Source of the DNA: Eikenella sp963548155
GTDB taxonomy: Bacteria > Pseudomonadota > Gammaproteobacteria > Burkholderiales > Neisseriaceae
Direction of reading: 5' to 3'
Length of the DNA stretch: 16,335 bases
NCBI GenBank assembly: GCA_963548155.1
Contig: CAUUTP010000044.1
Coordinates: 1-16,335 of the forward strand
A program made the position numbers and the translations under genes. Of this stretch, positions 8,157-13,940 are shown piece by piece; positions within the stretch are counted from its first letter, which is position 1, and each line of letters opens with the position of its first letter. The notes below the pieces were generated by a model. The model was not told the origin of the DNA. It searched no databases and was given only the letters and a program-made list of their open reading frames with translations.

Positions 8157-8180
8157 TTCCTACCGAAACCCCGGCCCGCC

Positions 8181-9971
8181 ATGATTCCCAACGAATTCAT
8201 CGACGAGCTGCTGGCCAAAACCGATATTGTCGACATCATCGACGAAAGCGTGCCGCTGAAGAAAGGCGGCGCCAACTACATGGCCTGCTGCCCGTTCCAC
8301 AAAGAAAAAACCCCGTCGTTCTCCGTCAGCCCGAGCAAACAGTTCTATCACTGCTTCGGCTGCGGCGCACACGGCACGGCCATCGGTTTCGTCATGGAAT
8401 ACCAAGGGCTGGGCTTCACCGAAGCCGTGCAGTATCTGGCCGACCGTGCCGGTATGGTGGTGCCGCAGCAAAAAGGCCGGCAGAAAAGCCCCGAAGCGCG
8501 CGCACGGCGAAAACAGCGCCAGCAAACCTTGGAAGAAACCACTGCCCAAGCCGCCGCCTTCTACACCCGCGAGCTGGCCACCAACGAGGCGGCAAAAGGC
8601 TACCTGAAAAAACGCGGTCTCTCCGATGAAGTCGCCGCCCACTACGGCCTGGGCTACGCGCCCGACAGCTGGCGGCCGCTGGCGCAAAGTTTCGCTCCCT
8701 ATCCATCCGAAGCGCTGGTCAACAGCGGCATGGTGATTGAAAAAGACGGCAGCCACTACGACCGCTTCCGCCACCGCATCATGTTCCCCATCCGCAACAG
8801 CAGCGGGCAGGTTATCGGCTTCGGCGGCCGCGTGTTGGACGACTCAAAGCCCAAATACCTCAATTCGCCCGACACTCCGCTGTTCGATAAAGGCAAAAAC
8901 CTCTACGGCCTCTACGAAGCCCGTGCTGCCGTGAAAGAAGCCGGCCGCATCCTGGTGGTGGAAGGCTATATGGACGTGGTTGCGCTGGCGCAGTTCGGCA
9001 TCGGCTACTGCGTGGCCGCACTGGGCACCGCCACCACCGCCGAGCACGTTAAAATCCTGATGCGCCAAACCGACAGCATCTATTTCTGCTTCGACGGCGA
9101 CGCGGCCGGCCGCAAAGCCGCCTGGCGCGCCTTGGAAAACGCCCTACCCCAACTGAAAGACGGCAAGTCGCTGCACTTCCTCTTTCTGCCCGAAGGCCAC
9201 GACCCCGACAGCTATGTGCGCGAGCACGGCCGCGAACGCTTTGAAGATATGCTGCTGCACCAAAGCAAGCCGCTTTCCGCCTATTTTTGGGACGCGCTCA
9301 CCGCCAAACTCGATTTACGCAGCCAAGAAGGCAAGGCCGAGCTGGTGAAAAACGCCACCCCGCTGCTCACCCAGATTACCGCCCCCGCCCTCGCCTTCCT
9401 GCTCAAGCAGGAACTGAGTAACTTAGTGGGCATCGACCCGGCCAATTTGGCGCATCTGATGGGGCAGGAAGCCCCCAAACGCCACGTTGCCCAGCAACGC
9501 TACACCCTGCCGCGCCAAACCTTCCGCCAGCCGCAAATGCTGAGTTTGGCACAACAACAAATCCGCCGCCTATTGATAAATCCGCAATGGGCTACATATA
9601 TCGACCTACCCGACCATCTGGAACTGGATGCCGACCTTGCCTGCCTGAGCGTCATGGCTGCCCATGTACGCCGCAGCCCTTTGCCGCTATCCAGTGCCGG
9701 ATTAATGGAAGCCATGCGCAACACCCCCTATTACGGCAATATCAGCCGCATCATGCAGTCCGGTACGGACAGCGCCCACTTTGAGGGGGATGGCGAATCC
9801 GACGCACTGAATTTCCAATCGGGTATGCAAAAATTGATGAATGCCTTGAAAACCCAGCAAGTTGAAGCATTGAAACGCAAACGCATCGAACACGGCTTGA
9901 GCGATGACGAAACCAAACTGCTGCTGGAGCTCTTGAGGCGTCCTCCCGCCAACGGCAACGGCACCATTTAG
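8181..9971 (+). CDS. dnaG: DNA primase DnaG
   Basis: Makes RNA primers for leading and lagging strands at the replication fork, working with DnaB helicase. The protein is 596 residues (E. coli 581). The N-terminal CHC2 zinc finger uses Cys37, His40, Cys58 and Cys61 (CCPFH and CFGC). The central Toprim catalytic core has RILVVEGYMDVVAL with Glu261 and the metal-binding DGD at 305-307 (FCFDGDAAGRKAA). The last third is the DnaB-interacting domain. The start MIPNEFIDELLAKTDIVDIID fits the family, but there is no recognisable Shine-Dalgarno, and only 24 bases separate the ATG from the DUS hairpin upstream. An exact DUS lies inside the gene (8597-8608, encoding GYLK). rpoD follows after 45 bp. The rpsU gene found in front of dnaG in E. 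coli is absent. Confidence 0.97.
   Translation: MIPNEFIDELLAKTDIVDIIDESVPLKKGGANYMACCPFHKEKTPSFSVSPSKQFYHCFGCGAHGTAIGFVMEYQGLGFTEAVQYLADRAGMVVPQQKGRQKSPEARARRKQRQQTLEETTAQAAAFYTRELATNEAAKGYLKKRGLSDEVAAHYGLGYAPDSWRPLAQSFAPYPSEALVNSGMVIEKDGSHYDRFRHRIMFPIRNSSGQVIGFGGRVLDDSKPKYLNSPDTPLFDKGKNLYGLYEARAAVKEAGRILVVEGYMDVVALAQFGIGYCVAALGTATTAEHVKILMRQTDSIYFCFDGDAAGRKAAWRALENALPQLKDGKSLHFLFLPEGHDPDSYVREHGRERFEDMLLHQSKPLSAYFWDALTAKLDLRSQEGKAELVKNATPLLTQITAPALAFLLKQELSNLVGIDPANLAHLMGQEAPKRHVAQQRYTLPRQTFRQPQMLSLAQQQIRRLLINPQWATYIDLPDHLELDADLACLSVMAAHVRRSPLPLSSAGLMEAMRNTPYYGNISRIMQSGTDSAHFEGDGESDALNFQSGMQKLMNALKTQQVEALKRKRIEHGLSDDETKLLLELLRRPPANGNGTI
8597..8608 (+). repeat. Exact Eikenella-type DUS inside dnaG
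   Basis: AGGCTACCTGAA encodes the GYLK of AAKGYLKKRG. It is the last exact copy in the window: none follows in the remaining 7.7 kb. Confidence 0.85.
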
Positions 9972-10016
9972 GGCAATGCCGATTACACCGACCGACCTGT
10001 GAACAACGAGAGAAAC

Positions 10017-11963
10017 ATGTCCGAACAGAACAACCCCGCCACCGAAGAACAAGACGAAAGCAACCGCACGCTCACCCCGGAGGAGCAAAGGGCACGGCTC
10101 AGACAGCTGATTCTGCAAGGTAAAGAACGTGGCTACATCACCTACGCCGAAATCAACGATGCCCTGCCCGACGATATGTCGGATGCCGAGCAGATCGACA
10201 ACATCGTCAATATGATTTCCGGCCTGGGCATTCAGGTAACCGAAGAAACGCCCGACAGCGAAACCCTGCTGATGGCCGACAACACGGCCAACATGACCGA
10301 CGACGATGCTGTTGCCGAAGCCGAAGCCGCCCTCTCCAGCGCCGACTCAGAATTCGGCCGTACCACCGACCCGGTACGCATGTATATGCGCGAAATGGGG
10401 CAGGTGGATTTGCTCACGCGCGAAGACGAAATCGTTATCGCTAAAAAAATCGAAACCGCCCTGCGCAACATGATTCAGGCCATCTCCGCCTGCCCCGGTT
10501 CGGTTGCCGAAATCCTCGAACTGATTGAAAAGGTTCGCAACGACGAAATTCGCGTGGACGAAGTGGTAGAAGACATCATCGACCCCCACGAAGAGCTGCT
10601 CGACGAATTGGGCATTGGCATGGACAAAGCCGAAGAATCCGCGCCAAACGCTGATTTAGAGGAAAGCGAAGACGAAGATGCCGACGAAGAAGACGCTGAC
10701 GAAGAAGATGCCGGCGCCATCTCTGCTACCAACCTCGAAGAGCTCAAACAAAAAGTTCTGACCCACTTCGAAGACATCCAAGCTACCTATAAGAAAATGG
10801 TTGCCGCGCTGCAAAAACACCACAGCCAGCACAAAACCTACCTGAACCTGCGCAACCACATCGCCGACCAGCTGCTCAACGTACGCTTCACCACCCGCCA
10901 GATTGAAGCCTTGAGCAACAATCTGCGCACCCGCGTTGACAGCATCCGCCGCCTGGAACGCGAAATCCGCGACATCTGCCTCAACCGCGTGCACATGGAT
11001 CGGGACTACTTCATCAGTACCTTCCTGCCCAACATCACCGATTTAAACTGGGTGGAAGCCGAAATCGGCAAGAATCGCGTGTGGAGCGAAGCCCTGAGCC
11101 GCTTCCAATACGCCATTATCGAAAAGCAGAATATCCTTATCGAGCAAGAGCAACACGCACAGATTTCCATTGCCGAGCTGAAAGAAATCAGCAAAAACAT
11201 GGTGGCTAACGAAAAAGAAACCGCCGCCGCCAAGCAGGAAATGATTCAGGCTAACTTGCGCCTGGTGATTTCCATCGCCAAAAAATACACCAACCGTGGC
11301 TTGCAATTCCTCGATTTGATTCAGGAAGGCAACATCGGCCTAATGAAAGCGGTGGATAAATTCGAATATCGACGCGGCTACAAATTCTCCACCTACGCCA
11401 CCTGGTGGATACGCCAAGCCATCACTCGCTCGATTGCCGACCAGGCACGCACCATCCGTATCCCGGTGCACATGATTGAAACCATCAACAAAATGAACCG
11501 TATCTCACGCCAGTATCTGCAGGAAACCGGCGAAGATCCGGATGCCGCTAAACTGGCCGAACTGATGGAAATGCCGGAAGACAAAATCCGCAAAATCATG
11601 AAGATTGCCAAAGAGCCGATCTCCATGGAAACCCCCATCGGCGACGATGATGACAGCCATTTGGGCGACTTCATCGAAGACGTGAACAACATCGCCCCGG
11701 CCGATGCTGCCATGTATTCCAGCCTGCGCGAAGCCACCAAAGACGTTTTGGAAAGCCTCACTCCGCGTGAAGCCAAAGTTTTGCGCATGCGTTTCGGCAT
11801 CGATATGAACACCGACCACACGCTGGAAGAAGTGGGCAAACAGTTCGACGTAACCCGCGAACGTATCCGCCAAATCGAAGCCAAAGCCCTGCGCAAACTG
11901 CGCCATCCCACCCGTAGCGACCGCTTGCGCAGCTTCCTAGACAGCGAGGAAAACAAGCAGTAA
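10017..11963 (+). CDS. rpoD: RNA polymerase primary sigma factor RpoD (sigma-70)
   Basis: Housekeeping sigma factor directing core RNA polymerase to -10/-35 promoters. The protein is 648 residues (E. coli 613). Region 1.1 spans about residues 20-80. Region 1.2 includes TDPVRMYMREMGQVDLLTR. A long non-conserved insert with an acidic stretch (residues 215-232) follows. Region 2 is ANLRLVISIAKKYTNRGLQF through YKFSTYATWWIRQAITRSI, the -10 recognition and melting part. Region 4 has LTPREAKVLRMRFGI and the -35 helix-turn-helix TLEEVGKQFDVTRERIRQIE. The ATG at 10017 is chosen over a GTG at 9999 because GAGAG lies at proper spacing before it. The gene is 45 bp after dnaG and is probably co-transcribed with it. 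Confidence 0.98.
   Translation: MSEQNNPATEEQDESNRTLTPEEQRARLRQLILQGKERGYITYAEINDALPDDMSDAEQIDNIVNMISGLGIQVTEETPDSETLLMADNTANMTDDDAVAEAEAALSSADSEFGRTTDPVRMYMREMGQVDLLTREDEIVIAKKIETALRNMIQAISACPGSVAEILELIEKVRNDEIRVDEVVEDIIDPHEELLDELGIGMDKAEESAPNADLEESEDEDADEEDADEEDAGAISATNLEELKQKVLTHFEDIQATYKKMVAALQKHHSQHKTYLNLRNHIADQLLNVRFTTRQIEALSNNLRTRVDSIRRLEREIRDICLNRVHMDRDYFISTFLPNITDLNWVEAEIGKNRVWSEALSRFQYAIIEKQNILIEQEQHAQISIAELKEISKNMVANEKETAAAKQEMIQANLRLVISIAKKYTNRGLQFLDLIQEGNIGLMKAVDKFEYRRGYKFSTYATWWIRQAITRSIADQARTIRIPVHMIETINKMNRISRQYLQETGEDPDAAKLAELMEMPEDKIRKIMKIAKEPISMETPIGDDDDSHLGDFIEDVNNIAPADAAMYSSLREATKDVLESLTPREAKVLRMRFGIDMNTDHTLEEVGKQFDVTRERIRQIEAKALRKLRHPTRSDRLRSFLDSEENKQ
10680..10709 (+). 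repeat. Two tandem 15-bp units in the acidic insert of rpoD
   Basis: Two copies of a 15-base unit (GCCGACGAAGAAGAC, then the same with two third-position changes) encode ADEED twice. Together with the flanking residues they form an acidic run in the non-conserved region of sigma-70. Confidence 0.6.
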
Positions 11964-11966
11964 TCC

Positions 11967-11995
11967 TTGCTAGGCCGGCGGCTTGTCGGTACAAT
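11967..11995 (+). promoter_or_regulatory. Sigma-70 promoter of the tRNA gene
   Basis: TTGCTA (11967-11972), a 17-base spacer and TACAAT (11990-11995) lie just after rpoD. The next bases are GCCGCCC, a GC-rich discriminator of the kind found at stringently controlled stable-RNA promoters. Transcription would begin near 12002, ten bases before the tRNA. GGCGGC (11977-11982) and GCCGCC (11996-12001) could also pair as a hairpin and may help end rpoD mRNA. Confidence 0.7.
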
Positions 11996-12011
11996 GCCGC
12001 CCTTTCTAGCC

Positions 12012-12087
12012 GGGTCTGTAGCTCAGGGGTTAGAGCAGAGGACTCATAATCCTTTGGTCGCTGGTTCGAGACCAGCCAGACCCACCA
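12012..12087 (+). tRNA. tRNA with anticodon CAU, probably tRNA-Ile2 (lysidine-modified)
   Basis: The 76-base cloverleaf is complete and includes an encoded CCA. The acceptor stem is GGGTCTG with CAGACCC, the D arm GCTC with GAGC, the anticodon arm GAGGA-CTCATAA-TCCTT, and the T arm GCTGG with CCAGC. CAU is shared by elongator tRNA-Met and by tRNA-Ile2, in which C34 becomes lysidine to read AUA. The variable loop TGGTC, the T stem GCTGG and the G27-U43 pair match E. coli ileX rather than metT. The pair C5-G68 also fits Ile2, but U4-A69 is Met-like. Ile2 is my preferred call. The gene is the attachment site of the element to its right. Confidence 0.9.
12053..12087 (+). other. Inferred attachment (att) core at the tRNA 3' end
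   Basis: Tyrosine recombinases encoded beside a tRNA usually recombine within its 3' half, leaving a direct repeat at the far end of the element. The integrase gene ends 21 bp beyond the tRNA and points towards it, the standard layout. The matching repeat is not in the window, so the core length is a guess. Confidence 0.5.
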
Positions 12088-12094
12088 GGATTTT

Positions 12095-12132
12095 AATCGC
12101 AAATCAGCTAGTTAAGTTGGTTTGCGATTTTT
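12095..12132 (+). terminator. Intrinsic terminator for the tRNA, overlapping the integrase 3' end
   Basis: AATCGCAAA (12095-12103) pairs perfectly with TTTGCGATT (12121-12129) around a 17-base loop, followed by T's to 12132. It reads on the plus strand from the tRNA. Most of the loop and the right arm lie inside the last codons of the convergent integrase gene. The inverted repeat may instead or also be part of a recombinase-binding arm. Confidence 0.6.
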
Positions 12133-13175
12133 CTTGTCTGTATGCTCTCTGGCACTTTGGACAAACTTTGGACTAACTCGACTCCAGGGCGGAGGTCTGA
12201 ATCAATCAATCGGGCGTGTTGTGATAAGTGTTCCGGTGCGAGATGGGCATACCTCTGCACCATTTCGATACTTTCCCAACCACCCATTTCTTTTAGGGCT
12301 GCTAAGGGTGTCCCCTGCTGAACTAACCAGCTCGCCCATGTGTGCCGCAGGTCGTGCCAGCGGAAATCTGTTATCCCCGCTTTCTCCAACGCTTCCCGCC
12401 ATACACGGCTGCTGATGGATTTAACCCGTGCGCCTTGGCTATGCGTGAACACATAATCGCTGACGCGCGGCCTATCCATCAATACCTGCATGGCGGTGTG
12501 GTTGAGCGGTACGCCTATCGCTTTCCCCGCTTTGGCTTGGTCTGGATATATCCAGGCTACCTGCCGCCGTAGGTCTATCTGCTCCCATTTGAGATTAAGC
12601 ACGTTGGCCTGCCTCAATCCGGTAGCGAGCGAGAAGATAACCAGATGCTGCATATAAGGTAGGTGCGACAAGGCATTGACCAGCCGTTGTGCTTCTTCGG
12701 GATACAACCACCTGATACGTTTCTTCGGCTCTTTGTGGAGTTTGAGCTTGGGGGCTTTGTCTAGCCAGTCCCATTCATTCACGCATTTGTTCAGGATGGC
12801 GCGTATCAGGGCGAAGTACCTGTTTTTGGTGCTGCCGGAACAGGTTTTGCGATTGACAACGCTGTGTATCAGGTCGCGTGTCATGTCTTCCAGCAGCAGG
12901 CCGCGCAACTCGGTTAGCAGCCTTATCTTTATCTTGTCGGCTGACAGGCTTTTCTTACCTTGGTTTTCTTGTATCCAGCGGATGCAGGCTTCGTCCCACA
13001 GGTGTTTCGGTTTTTCGTCGAGGTGCTCCTGCCTCCACATGTCATGCTTCAGTTTGTCGTGCAATTCCTGGGCAAGCTGTCTGTCTGTGGTCCCAGTAGT
13101 GCGTCTAAAGCGCTCACCGCTTGGTGTCCTAAAGGATATTTGATATATCCCGTACTTGTTCCGATAGATTGACAT
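12108..13175 (-). CDS. Tyrosine-type site-specific integrase
   Basis: Phage-type recombinase that inserts and, with an excisionase, removes the element at the tRNA. The protein is 355 residues. The N-terminal arm-binding part reads MSIYRNKYGIYQISF, followed by a SAM-like core-binding domain (about 55-140) and the catalytic domain (about 155-320). Catalytic residues are Arg188 (TGLRQANVL), Lys215 or Lys218 (QAKAGKAIGVPL), His274 and Arg277 (WHDLRHTWASW), Trp300 (GGWES) and the nucleophile Tyr309 (MVQRYAHL). All are present, so the enzyme looks intact. The start at 13175 has AAGGAG about nine bases upstream. The first 127 bp overlap the gene upstream in another frame. A tail of about 30 residues after the catalytic domain is not conserved as far as I can tell. 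Confidence 0.95.
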   Translation of the reverse strand: MSIYRNKYGIYQISFRTPSGERFRRTTGTTDRQLAQELHDKLKHDMWRQEHLDEKPKHLWDEACIRWIQENQGKKSLSADKIKIRLLTELRGLLLEDMTRDLIHSVVNRKTCSGSTKNRYFALIRAILNKCVNEWDWLDKAPKLKLHKEPKKRIRWLYPEEAQRLVNALSHLPYMQHLVIFSLATGLRQANVLNLKWEQIDLRRQVAWIYPDQAKAGKAIGVPLNHTAMQVLMDRPRVSDYVFTHSQGARVKSISSRVWREALEKAGITDFRWHDLRHTWASWLVQQGTPLAALKEMGGWESIEMVQRYAHLAPEHLSQHARLIDSDLRPGVELVQSLSKVPESIQTRKIANQLN

Positions 13176-13378
13176 CGTTCTTTACTCCTTCTGCCAATCA
13201 CCGCTTGCTCCCGTTCATTTTGCTTCGCGGTGATGTAATTTTCAAGTGCTGCTTCAGTGATTACCCAGGCGCGACCGGCCTTAAACGCGAGTAACTCGCC
13301 TGTTTTACACATCTGGCGGATTGAATCCTGATGGCATTTCAAGATACCCGCAGCCTCCTGCACGTTATAGGTTTTCAT
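13049..13378 (-). CDS. Excisionase-like helix-turn-helix protein
   Basis: A 109-residue protein whose first 50 or so residues fit the MerR/excisionase-like helix-turn-helix family: MKTYNVQEAAGILKCHQDSI, then a turn, then FKAGRAWVITEAALENYI. It may be the directionality factor that lets the integrase excise the element, or a small repressor. GGAGG lies 7 bases before the ATG, a strong ribosome-binding site. The last 42 codons overlap the integrase start by 127 bp in a different frame. That tail (GRRSKERCQSIGTSTGY...) has no domain I recognise and may be constrained mostly by the integrase. The gene is preceded by a strong hairpin only 17 bases upstream, leaving no room for a promoter of its own there. 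Confidence 0.75.
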   Translation of the reverse strand: MKTYNVQEAAGILKCHQDSIRQMCKTGELLAFKAGRAWVITEAALENYITAKQNEREQAVIGRRSKERCQSIGTSTGYIKYPLGHQAVSALDALLGPQTDSLPRNCTTN

Positions 13379-13394
13379 GGCAAACCTCCAAAGA

Positions 13395-13425
13395 AAAACC
13401 CTGTACCGGTTTGGTACAGGGTTTT
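13395..13425 (-). terminator. Strong hairpin terminator between the two small regulators
   Basis: A perfect 13-bp stem, AAAACCCTGTACC (13395-13407) with GGTACAGGGTTTT (13413-13425), encloses a 5-base loop. On the minus strand it is followed by TTTTTCTTT, an excellent intrinsic terminator for the 138-residue protein gene whose stop codon is 12 bases away. On the plus strand it is also followed by T's, so it could work in both directions. As DNA it is equally a good candidate operator. Confidence 0.8.
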
Positions 13426-13437
13426 GTTTATCTAAAT

Positions 13438-13854
13438 TTATTCTGAAAACATCGATCTAATCTTCAGGTAGTTTTGTAAGTCCGTCAGAGTCAATCCGTG
13501 CTGGTAAGCCAGTCCCACGAACTCCCGCCACTCCGGCGGCAAACCCGCCACTTTATATAACAGGTCTTCCGGATCGGCGAGTTCCGCGAACTTTAGTCCA
13601 AGCGCATCGGCGACTTTCGCCATGACCTCCGGCGGACAAATACGGTTCGCACCCGGATTGCTCCAACTGTAACCGGTGCTCTGAGATACGCCAAATAATC
13701 TCCAAAAAGGGATACCTCCCAAGCCGGTTGCTTCTCTTACGTCCTGAAGGAATCTCGGCCACTTCTTCCGGTCTGCCGGAACCTCCTGGTCAAACCCTTC
13801 TCTCTGTAGTTTGCTTTTCAGTTCTGCCAACTTGGCTTTACTTGCTTGGTCCAT
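13438..13854 (-). CDS. Small putative XRE-like DNA-binding protein of the element
   Basis: A 138-residue protein I cannot name. The first 35 residues are charged. The middle (about residues 44-92) has a helix-turn-helix look: FWRLFGVSQSTGYSW, then a proline-containing loop and a helix reading PEVMAKVADALGLKFAEL, as in Cro/cI-type proteins. The rest, LPPEWREFVGLAYQHGLTL, may be an oligomerisation part. AAGGGG gives a good ribosome-binding site before the ATG at 13854. It has its own promoter with a palindrome at the start point, and a terminator right after it. This isolated, self-contained unit between the ATPase and the integrase would suit a repressor. That role is inferred from position and weak motif resemblance only. 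Confidence 0.65.
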   Translation of the reverse strand: MDQASKAKLAELKSKLQREGFDQEVPADRKKWPRFLQDVREATGLGGIPFWRLFGVSQSTGYSWSNPGANRICPPEVMAKVADALGLKFAELADPEDLLYKVAGLPPEWREFVGLAYQHGLTLTDLQNYLKIRSMFSE

Positions 13855-13877
13855 AATAAACCCCTTTTGGTTAAAAG

Positions 13878-13904
13878 CCGGCGGCCTTTATAAAGGTCCG
13901 CCGG
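13878..13904 (-). terminator. GC-rich palindrome: terminator of the ATPase gene and/or operator
   Basis: Outer arms CCGGCGG (13878-13884) and CCGCCGG (13898-13904) flank a perfect 12-bp palindrome, CCTTTATAAAGG (13885-13896), with one extra T at 13897. On the minus strand it is followed by CTTTT, so it can end the ATPase transcript 13 bases after its stop codon. It also coincides with the predicted start point of the next gene. Confidence 0.7.
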
Positions 13905-13910
13905 TCATAG

Positions 13911-13940
13911 ATTATACTTAAATCGTAATCAGATTGTCAG
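13911..13940 (-). promoter_or_regulatory. Sigma-70 promoter for the small DNA-binding protein gene
   Basis: On the minus strand CTGACA (13940-13935), an 18-base spacer and a perfect TATAAT (13916-13911) straddle the ATPase stop codon. The start point would be near 13904, the first base of the palindrome, giving a leader of about 50 nt. Confidence 0.65.

Noticed and set aside
8160..8774. 204-codon minus-strand frame opposite dnaG
   Set aside because: It is a shadow of the dnaG coding frame without domain support.
9999..10016. GTG start for rpoD at 9999
   Set aside because: The ATG at 10017 has a better-placed ribosome-binding site and fits the family N-terminus.
12554..12565. AGGCTACCTGCC in the integrase gene, and a similar 10-of-12 word at 13463-13474, as DUS
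   Set aside because: Two mismatches each, so chance occurrence is plausible and uptake activity doubtful.
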